Shown: positions 1-5,312 of the stretch, one piece after another
Numbering within the stretch: the first letter of the stretch is position 1
Layout: every line of letters starts with the position of its first letter
Source: CAZZNQ01 sp964655775
Lineage (GTDB): Bacteria > Planctomycetota > Brocadiia > SM23-32
Assembly: GCA_964655775.1 (NCBI GenBank)
Contig: CAZZNQ010000099.1
Span: 1-13,499 of the forward strand
DNA: 13,499 bases
Direction of reading: 5' to 3'
Made by a program: the position numbers and the translations under genes
Notes under the pieces: model-generated
What the model was told of the DNA's origin: nothing
The model's input: only the letters and a program-made list of their open reading frames with translations
Databases searched by the model: none

Positions 1-34
1 TGGTACAATAAAACAATGAGAAAAATAATCCCGC

Positions 35-1921
35 ATGGGCGACGGCCGCGGAGGCGCGGGATCCGGCAGCCAGCGTCTTGCACCTCTGAATAGCTGGCCC
101 GACAACGTGAACCTGGACAAGGCGCGCCGCCTCCTCTGGCCGATCAAGCAGAAGTACGGCGAGAAGATATCCTGGGCGGATCTCATGATCCTCGCCGGCA
201 ACTGCGCCATCGAGTCGATGGGCCTGCAGACGTTCGGATTTGGCGGCGGCCGCGAGGACGTGTGGGAGCCGGAAGAGGACGTCTACTGGGGGAGCGAAAG
301 CGAGTGGCTCGGGGACAAACGCTACTCGGGCGATCGCGAACTCGAGAACCCTCTCGCAGCCGTGCAGATGGGGCTGATCTACGTGAACCCGGAAGGCCCG
401 AACGGCAACCCGGATCCGGTCGCGTCCGGCGTCGACGTTCGAGAGACCTTCGCGCGCATGGCGATGAACGATGAAGAAACCGTGGCGCTCGTGGCCGGCG
501 GGCATACCTTCGGCAAGTGCCACGGCGCGGGCGACGCGGCGCTGGTCGGCCCCGAGCCCGAAGCCGCTCCGATCGAGGAGCAGGGGCTCGGCTGGAAGAG
601 CAGCTTCGGCACCGGCAAGGGCGGCGACACGATCGGCAGCGGAATCGAGGGCGCCTGGAAGCCAAACCCCACCCAATGGGACATGGGCTATCTGACGGTG
701 CTGTTCAAATACGAGTGGGAGAAAGTCAAGAGCCCGGCGGGCGCGTACCAGTGGATCGCCCAGGACGTGGACGAAGAGGACATGGTGGTCGACGCGCACG
801 ACCCGTCGAAGAAACACCCGCCGATGATGACCACGGCGGACCTGTCGCTGCGCTACGATCCGATCTACGAGCCCATCGCACGTCACTACCTGGAGAATCC
901 CGACGAGTTCGCGGATGCCTTCGCTCGAGCGTGGTTCAAGCTAACCCACCGCGACATGGGTCCCCGCTCGCGCTATCTCGGCCCGGAGGTCCCGGAAGAA
1001 GATCTGATCTGGCAGGACCCGATCCCCGCCGTCGATCACGAGCTGATCGATGAGCAGGACATCGCCGACCTCAAGGACAAGATCCTCGCGTCGGGCCTGT
1101 CGACCCCGGAACTGGTCTCGACCGCGTGGTCATCCGCATCCACGTTCCGTGGGTCCGACAAGCGTGGCGGCGCGAACGGGGCGCGCATCCGGCTTGCCCC
1201 GCAGAAGGATTGGGAAGTCAACCAGCCCGACCAACTCGAGACCGTGCTGCAGACCCTCGAGGCGATCCGGGAGGAGTTCAACAGCGCCCAGTCGGGCGGG
1301 AAGAAGGTCTCGCTCGCCGACCTGATCGTCCTGGGCGGCTGCGCGGCCGTCGAGCAGGCGGCGAAGAAGGCCGGCTGCGATGTCACGGTTCCGTTCACGC
1401 CGGGACGCACCGACGCCTCGCAGGAGCAGACCGACGTGGAGGCGTTCGGCGTGCTGGAACCGGCGGCCGATGGGTTCCGCAACTATCAGAGGAACGCATT
1501 CTCGATCGGGACGGAGCATCTGCTGGTCGATCGGGCGCAGTTGCTCACGCTGACGGCACCGGAGATGACGGTCCTCGTCGGCGGCATGCGAGTCCTGAAC
1601 GCCAACTTCGGGCAGTCCCGGCACGGCGTCTTCACCGATAGGCCGGAGACTCTCACCAATGACTTCTTCGTAAACCTGCTGGACATGAGCACGGAGTGGA
1701 AGCCGACTTCGGAAGACGGCGACGTGTTCGAGGGCAGCGATCGCGCCACGGGCGAGCCCAGATGGACGGGCACGCGCGTCGATCTTATCTTCGGCTCGAA
1801 CTCCCAGCTCCGGGCCATCGCGGAGGTGTACGCCGGCGACGACGCCCAGGAGAAGTTCGTGCACGACTTCGTAGCGGCCTGGAACAAGGTGATGGAGCTT
1901 GACCGTTTCGACCTGGCCTGA
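35..1921 (+). CDS. katG: Catalase-peroxidase KatG, N-terminally truncated
   Basis: Haem catalase-peroxidase that removes H2O2 and organic peroxides in the cytoplasm. The 628 residues align throughout with the family from the GDGRGGAG motif onward; intact KatG is about 720-750 residues. Visible by alignment to M. tuberculosis KatG: Tyr116 (Y229) and Met142 (M255) of the Met-Tyr-Trp cofactor, proximal haem ligand His157 in GGHTFGK (H270), Ser202 (S315), Trp208 (W321), Asp269 (D381), the mobile Arg306 in HRDMGP (R418), then the C-terminal peroxidase-like domain (about 370-628). Missing: about 115 N-terminal residues with the distal Arg-Trp-His triad and the cofactor Trp. The ATG at 35 is probably not a real start. 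It falls where the family has Ile/Met after TYR, has no clear Shine-Dalgarno, and is preceded in frame by TAA at 26-28. The first 31 bases are AT-rich, unlike the gene. Family certain; function as encoded unlikely. Confidence 0.93.
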   Translation: MGDGRGGAGSGSQRLAPLNSWPDNVNLDKARRLLWPIKQKYGEKISWADLMILAGNCAIESMGLQTFGFGGGREDVWEPEEDVYWGSESEWLGDKRYSGDRELENPLAAVQMGLIYVNPEGPNGNPDPVASGVDVRETFARMAMNDEETVALVAGGHTFGKCHGAGDAALVGPEPEAAPIEEQGLGWKSSFGTGKGGDTIGSGIEGAWKPNPTQWDMGYLTVLFKYEWEKVKSPAGAYQWIAQDVDEEDMVVDAHDPSKKHPPMMTTADLSLRYDPIYEPIARHYLENPDEFADAFARAWFKLTHRDMGPRSRYLGPEVPEEDLIWQDPIPAVDHELIDEQDIADLKDKILASGLSTPELVSTAWSSASTFRGSDKRGGANGARIRLAPQKDWEVNQPDQLETVLQTLEAIREEFNSAQSGGKKVSLADLIVLGGCAAVEQAAKKAGCDVTVPFTPGRTDASQEQTDVEAFGVLEPAADGFRNYQRNAFSIGTEHLLVDRAQLLTLTAPEMTVLVGGMRVLNANFGQSRHGVFTDRPETLTNDFFVNLLDMSTEWKPTSEDGDVFEGSDRATGEPRWTGTRVDLIFGSNSQLRAIAEVYAGDDAQEKFVHDFVAAWNKVMELDRFDLA

Positions 1922-1935
1922 ACGCCGCAGGGCGT
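1922..1935 (+). terminator. Small hairpin right after the katG stop
   Basis: ACGCC (1922-1926) and GGCGT (1931-1935) form a five-pair stem with loop GCAG directly after the katG stop codon. No T-run follows, so this is only a weak candidate for transcript end protection or termination. Confidence 0.2.
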
Positions 1936-1994
1936 CGGCGCGGGCTTCGAACAGCACCGTTGCTCAATAGCTGCACGCCGATGTCGACCGAACT

Positions 1995-2012
1995 CACAGT
2001 CAGGAGACTGTG
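1995..2012 (-). terminator. Hairpin overlapping the end of the transglutaminase-like gene
   Basis: CACAGTC (1995-2001) and GACTGTG (2006-2012) form a perfect seven-pair stem with a four-base loop. The stop codon of the minus-strand gene (2000-2002) lies inside it, so the structure marks the 3' end of the serpin/transglutaminase transcript, in the gap where it converges with katG. There is no T-run on either side, so factor-independent termination is not shown; 3'-end stabilisation is equally possible. Confidence 0.4.
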
Positions 2013-2788
2013 TAGTACGGTGGCAGCTCGTCGACGTCTTCCGTCCAGCCGCGGTCGGCGCCGAAGTAGACGTAGATACCGTCCCAGAGGTCCCAGTTCT
2101 CGATCGTCCTGCCGGCGTGCTCGCCCAGCAGACGGTTGGTCGGCACCCATGCCAGGCAGGCGTAGCAGGTGAAGCTCCGCACAGCGATCTTCGTCCAGCC
2201 GTATTCCGGGTAGTTGCGCAGCAGATACGGGAAGTCGTCCTTGCCGACGGCCTGGCGCCTTGGGCCCAGGACGATCTGCAGCCCATCGCCTTCGCGCTTG
2301 AACCACTGGCGCGCGGCCTCGTAGGCGCTAACCGGCTCCCCGTCTATCGCCACGCAGCCGCCGTAAGTCGGCTCGAAGCAGATCCACCTGCCTTTCTCGC
2401 GCGACCAGACCTCCACGATGTTGTGGTTGCTGAGCCGGTAGTCTTCCTCGGCACGGCGCACGCTGATGGGCCGCGCCACCCAGCCGAGCGCCGTCGCCGC
2501 CGCGCAGAAGACGATGGCGTAGTGCGCGCAGTAGAAGGTGTGCCCTCGCTCGCAGGCGGACAGAATCTCCGACGCGTTCTCGGTCTGCACGCTCGGGCGC
2601 CCGAACATATAGAAGTTGCCGTACGTCCACTCCGCCAGCCGTAGAAGCTTGTCCATCTCGCTGCCGGTCGATGTCAGTTCGTCCAGCCGGTAATCCTCGC
2701 GGAACTGCACCGACCTGGGGTCGCTCGGATCGGCGAAATCGAAGCGGTCCACAAACTCCTTCTGTTCCGGCGTCATATCAGCGGCCAT
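2000..2788 (-). CDS. Transglutaminase-like superfamily protein
   Basis: A 262-residue protein with a papain-like transglutaminase core. The likely nucleophile is Cys87 in FYCAHYA, the histidine His122 in SNHNIVEVW, and the third residue sits in WICFEPTY. There the family usually has Asp (W..xDPT), but Glu139 is seen. Such domains occur in proteases, peptide N-glycanases and amide-crosslinking enzymes, so the reaction cannot be named. No signal peptide or membrane segment is visible, so it is probably cytoplasmic. The C-terminal part (about 185-262) is rich in Trp and Tyr and unassigned. I chose the ATG at 2788 because GAGGAGAG lies three bases before it on the minus strand; the upstream extension to 2965 reads as low-quality Arg/Ser-rich sequence and runs into the serpin gene. 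It lies 73 bp downstream of the serpin on the same strand, so co-transcription is likely. Confidence 0.75.
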   Translation of the reverse strand: MAADMTPEQKEFVDRFDFADPSDPRSVQFREDYRLDELTSTGSEMDKLLRLAEWTYGNFYMFGRPSVQTENASEILSACERGHTFYCAHYAIVFCAAATALGWVARPISVRRAEEDYRLSNHNIVEVWSREKGRWICFEPTYGGCVAIDGEPVSAYEAARQWFKREGDGLQIVLGPRRQAVGKDDFPYLLRNYPEYGWTKIAVRSFTCYACLAWVPTNRLLGEHAGRTIENWDLWDGIYVYFGADRGWTEDVDELPPYYTVS

Positions 2789-2861
2789 GCTCTCTCCTCG
2801 CTGTTGGGACGTGGGCGGCGATTCTATCAGAGACGCGTGCCGCCCGTCTATCGAGCGCCGA

Positions 2862-4121
2862 TCAGGCTTCCTCGTCGGCCTGCTCCGGTTCTGCCACGCG
2901 CCCCATGAACAGGATGCTGCCCGTGCCCCTGTGTCGGATGAGGAACAGGAACGGGTGGTCGGCACGGAACGTGACCGGCTCCATCGGGCGCACGGCCGTG
3001 AGTTTCATCACCACGCCCGTCGCCGCGGCCGCCTCGGTGCCCTCCTCGTTCACGTCCACGTATGCCTTGTGGATCACCGCCGAGACGAACAGGTCGCGCT
3101 TGCCCGTCATGCCCGAGAAGTCCGCCGAGCGCGGCGAGAAGGCATCCCGCATACCCAGCCCCCCGAGCACCGCCGCCAGCTCGAACCGGCTCGTCAGCTT
3201 GAACTTCGGCAGCGTCAGGTTTACCTTGCGCTCCGCAAGCCCTCGCATCCATCCCGCCAGCTTCTCCGCGGTGAGTTGCTTCTCCAGCGACGCCAGCCCG
3301 TCCTTCTGCCTGGGCAGCACGACCACCATCGAGAGCGTCTCCCCCGCGTAGGGCAGTTCCACCATCTGCCAGCTCTCCGACTCGCGGTAGCCGAAGTCCT
3401 CCGCCTGGTGCATCATCGGCGCCGGCACGCTCTCCTCCGCCGAGGTCCAGAACCGCTCCTCGGTCGTATCGTCTTCCTCGAACGGATGCGCCCAGTCGCC
3501 CTTGAAGTAAACGGCGTTGGTCAGCACCAGCCGCGTCAGGGCGTCCAGCGCCCCAGGCGGAATCAGGTCCTGGATCTTGTCGCGCGTTCTCTCGGCGACC
3601 CAGTCGTTGATGCGCGTGCGCGCCTGCTCGGTCGCGCCCACGAAGTCCACCTCGTGAAGCGGCGCGTCGTAGCTCTCGCGCACCAGGCGCAGGAACGCTC
3701 TCAGGAACTCGTATCCCTGCTGGGCCCACAGCGCGTTGGCCACGCTCAGCTCGCACCCCTCCGCCTCCGTCGCCTTCTCCGTCTCGGCGATCAGCTTCGC
3801 GTATGCGTTGTGCAGGGCCGCGTCCCTCAGGTCGAAGTGCAGCGTCTCCGCCATCTGGGTCGCCGTCTCGCCGCGCGCGCCGGCGTAGGTCATCGCCAGC
3901 GCCGTCGAGATGCTGTAAGGCGAGAAGAACAGGTTGCCTTCCTGGCCGCGCAGCTTCGAATAGAGATCGACCGCAAATGCATTCCCTCCTCGGGCCACCG
4001 CCTGCACTCCTTCACGCTCGCGCATCTCTGGCCTGCCCACGGCCCCGCCGGCCGCCCATGCCGTCGCGCTCGCAAGCGCAACGAAGACGATCAGTCCCAC
4101 CATTCCGTTCCGCGTCCACAT
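2862..4121 (-). CDS. Secreted serpin (inhibitory-type serine protease inhibitor)
   Basis: A 419-residue serpin. Residues 1-24 are a signal peptide (hydrophobic VGLIVFVALASATAWA, likely cut near AWA-A), so it acts outside the cytoplasm. Family marks: FFSPYSISTALAM (65-77), NAVYFKGDW (202-210), the hinge EEGTEAAAATG (359-369), and the C-terminal signature FRADHPFLFLI (385-395) followed by GSILFMGRV. The hinge has Gly at P15, Thr at P14 and Ala at P12-P9, as in serpins that insert their reactive loop and trap proteases, so an inhibitor is expected. The loop runs to about residue 382. Counting from the hinge or from the downstream VTF strand gives different P1 residues (Thr375, Val377 or nearby), so target specificity is open. 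The ATG at 4121 follows GGGAGGA on the minus strand and begins a clean signal peptide; the longer frame from 4202 does not. Probable first gene of an operon with the transglutaminase-like gene. Confidence 0.92.
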   Translation of the reverse strand: MWTRNGMVGLIVFVALASATAWAAGGAVGRPEMREREGVQAVARGGNAFAVDLYSKLRGQEGNLFFSPYSISTALAMTYAGARGETATQMAETLHFDLRDAALHNAYAKLIAETEKATEAEGCELSVANALWAQQGYEFLRAFLRLVRESYDAPLHEVDFVGATEQARTRINDWVAERTRDKIQDLIPPGALDALTRLVLTNAVYFKGDWAHPFEEDDTTEERFWTSAEESVPAPMMHQAEDFGYRESESWQMVELPYAGETLSMVVVLPRQKDGLASLEKQLTAEKLAGWMRGLAERKVNLTLPKFKLTSRFELAAVLGGLGMRDAFSPRSADFSGMTGKRDLFVSAVIHKAYVDVNEEGTEAAAATGVVMKLTAVRPMEPVTFRADHPFLFLIRHRGTGSILFMGRVAEPEQADEEA

Positions 4122-4207
4122 CGCTCGTCCTCCCGTCGTATCGCAGTTCCCTCTGTCTCGGGGCCTTCTCTTCAGCATGCAGCCCCACGCAATGAGATGC
4201 AACCGCG

Positions 4208-4223
4208 CGCGGAAAGTTCCGCG
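4208..4223. promoter_or_regulatory. 16-bp perfect palindrome upstream of the serpin
   Basis: CGCGGAA (4208-4214) and TTCCGCG (4217-4223) are a perfect inverted repeat around AG, centred about 95 bp before the serpin start codon. Its position and size would suit an operator for a dimeric regulator, but nothing else identifies one. It could equally be a chance GC palindrome. Confidence 0.25.
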
Positions 4224-4269
4224 GATTCCGTCGGAGGTCGCGCGTCGTTACCGCCCTGCTCGTCTCCTC

Positions 4270-4319
4270 TTCTGACAGAATGGGTTCGTTTCGCAATCGG
4301 GCCCATTCTGCGTTCTGAC
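4270..4319. repeat. Small palindromic element flanked by 7-bp direct repeats
   Basis: CAGAATGGG (4276-4284) and CCCATTCTG (4302-4310) form a perfect nine-pair stem around a 17-base centre. TTCTGAC occurs on both sides, at 4270-4276 and 4313-4319, like a target-site duplication around a ~36-bp insert. The central wording (GGGTTCGTTTCGCAATC) resembles interspersed sequences I associate with planctomycete intergenic regions. That is recollection and could not be checked. No protein is encoded. Confidence 0.4.
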
Positions 4320-4501
4320 GCCCCCCCGATGCCCTTCGGGGCCGCCCGCAGGCGCACCCTGTGCCGCGCCACGAGAACCCATTATTGTCCGAATCGCGCC
4401 GAGGAAGGCACGCGCGCCCGCCCGCCAATGCTGTCTGTTGCCGTTCACGTTCCATGTCCCGGCGCATATTCTACACGTCTTTCCGGAACGCGTGTCCGTC
4501 G

Positions 4502-4540
4502 TGGGTGCTCGTGTCCCCCTATGGGGGCCAATGGGTGCTC
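4502..4540. repeat. 9-bp direct repeat enclosing a CCCCC-TAT-GGGGG hairpin
   Basis: TGGGTGCTC occurs at 4502-4510 and again at 4532-4540, 30 bp apart. Between them CCCCC (4515-4519) and GGGGG (4523-4527) face each other around TAT. Function unknown. Confidence 0.35.
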
Positions 4541-4562
4541 AGTTCCGTACGCTCGGGACCGT

Positions 4563-4613
4563 GGAGTAGGCCCGTCCGTTCGGGACTACTCCCAAGCCCC
4601 GCACGCGCGGGGC
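4563..4613. repeat. Two adjacent strong hairpins
   Basis: First hairpin: GGAGTAG (4563-4569) pairs with CTACTCC (4586-4592), then one G-A mismatch, then CCCG (4571-4574) with CGGG (4581-4584), leaving a six-base loop; eleven pairs in all. Three bases later GCCCCGC (4596-4602) pairs perfectly with GCGGGGC (4607-4613) around a four-base loop. Two tight stems side by side look like a structured RNA 3' end or a double-hairpin repeat unit. No T-run follows either one on the plus strand, and no gene ends here. Confidence 0.45.
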
Positions 4614-4793
4614 CGCGCTCGTGTCGCGTTATGGGTCGTCATGGGAAGTCGTTTTTTGCCTGGGGCTCGATGCGGCGTTCGGTTCTCCTCTCAGGGGGAC
4701 TGACACAAACCTGTAGCGTTTCTGCCGGGTCAGTATTGGGAGACGGACGAGCGGCGGCGGTCCTGACATAGCTTGACTTGTGAGCACGGATGT

Positions 4794-4821
4794 GGAGTGC
4801 GACGCCTTGGCGCCGCTTTCC
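4794..4821 (-). repeat. Palindromic repeat copy A
   Basis: The unit starts GGAGTGC and ends CCGCTTTCC on the plus strand. The stem GCGACGC (4799-4805) faces GCGCCGC (4810-4816) around CTTG with one A/C mismatch. On the minus strand that mismatch becomes a G-U pair, so the minus strand is the better-folding one. Read on that strand it matches copy B with a one-base gap and five substitutions. Confidence 0.55.
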
Positions 4822-4872
4822 ATGCCGGCCCCGGTTGTATGCCACCGGGCGCTTGCCTCCGGACGCGTGGGG

Positions 4873-4888
4873 GCGAAGCAAGCTTCGC
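4873..4888. repeat. Perfect hairpin with CAAG apex
   Basis: GCGAAG (4873-4878) and CTTCGC (4883-4888) pair perfectly around CAAG, ten bases before the stem of copy B. Shared apex and close spacing suggest it is part of the same repeat family, forming a double hairpin with copy B. Confidence 0.5.
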
Positions 4889-4892
4889 TAAC

Positions 4893-4921
4893 GGCAAAGC
4901 GGTGGCAAGCCACCGCACTCC
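4893..4921 (+). repeat. Palindromic repeat copy B
   Basis: GCGGTGG (4899-4905) and CCACCGC (4910-4916) form a perfect seven-pair stem around CAAG, flanked by GGCAAA on the left and ACTCC on the right. It is the reverse-oriented counterpart of copy A, with the same flanks. Confidence 0.6.
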
Positions 4922-5035
4922 GAAAAGCACCCGGCACGCGGGTGGCTCCGCCATCTCCGACACACTGCTCTTAGCCATAGAGTGGGACACTTGTGCCATA
5001 CCGCTTGAGTCAACGTGCAGCAGTCCCTGCTTCGT

Positions 5036-5067
5036 GGCACCGGTGCCGAACTGCCGCGCCGCGGCAG
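5036..5067. repeat. Two neighbouring palindromes upstream of the esterase
   Basis: GGCACCGGTGCC (5036-5047) is a perfect 12-bp palindrome. Four bases on, CTGCCGC (5051-5057) and GCGGCAG (5061-5067) form a perfect stem around GCC. They lie about 250 bp before the esterase start. They could be operator sites or repeat remnants; nothing decides which. Confidence 0.3.
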
Positions 5068-5312
5068 CCCTGTCCATCCTTCGGCCTGCCGGACCGGCGC
5101 CGGACGCAGAACGCCCCCGCGCCGGACAACAACGGGCGTACGACCGACAACCGCGACCCGTTGGGGGTCCGATCCGGACACACGGGCGTCTTCAGGTCCG
5201 CGCACCACTCCCCAGGCGATTTGCCGCGGCCGGCCGGGTCGGTTAGGCTCTGCTGGCAAGCGTGCGCGCGGCGGACACGCAGCGCGCAGTCCCCCGACAC
5301 AGAGGTGACAAT

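Larger units (their letters stand above)
4794..4921. repeat. Cluster of palindromic repeats in opposite orientations (REP-like)
   Basis: Two copies of one palindromic unit face each other: copy A at 4794-4821 and copy B at 4893-4921. Between them lie a perfect hairpin at 4873-4888 and a degenerate one at 4845-4862. The stems of A and the degenerate unit close on CTTG; those of 4873-4888 and B close on CAAG, so the left two and right two read in opposite directions. The inverted pairing resembles REP/BIME elements of other bacteria. Very similar wording recurs, as I recall, in intergenic DNA of Lentisphaerota and Verrucomicrobiota relatives; this is unverified. No REP-type transposase is in the window. 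Confidence 0.6.
4122..5312. other. 1.2-kb non-coding region between divergent genes, rich in palindromes
   Basis: No open frame here has the character of a protein; the translations are Arg/Pro/Ser-rich and unlike the neighbours. The region must hold the promoters of the serpin operon (left, minus strand) and the esterase (right, plus strand), but I could not pick convincing -35/-10 pairs. It contains at least eight perfect or near-perfect inverted repeats, listed separately: 4208-4223, 4270-4319, 4515-4527, 4563-4592, 4596-4613, the cluster at 4794-4921, 5036-5047 and 5051-5067. I read it as a landing zone for interspersed palindromic elements plus the two 5' regulatory regions. Confidence 0.7.

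Noticed and set aside
2789..2965. Longer N-terminus for the transglutaminase-like protein
   Set aside because: It would overlap the serpin gene and reads as low-complexity basic sequence; the internal ATG has a strong Shine-Dalgarno.
2787..4703. A 638-codon open frame on the plus strand opposite the serpin and transglutaminase-like genes
   Set aside because: Arg/His/Leu-rich translation with no family likeness; it is an antisense shadow caused by high GC, and both minus-strand genes are certain.
4747..4800. Promoter suggested by TTGACTT near 4773
   Set aside because: No acceptable -10 box follows at the right distance and no gene starts downstream within 500 bp.
4794..4921. CRISPR array
   Set aside because: Only a few palindromes, in opposite orientations and unequally spaced, with no regular spacers.
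4773..5246. Possible small protein genes within the palindrome-rich gap
   Set aside because: The frames run through the repeat units, have no Shine-Dalgarno and no protein-like composition.
5262..5312. Upstream start for the esterase
   Set aside because: The extra 17 residues come before the signal peptide and lack a ribosome site; the ATG at 5313 has GAGGTGA correctly spaced.
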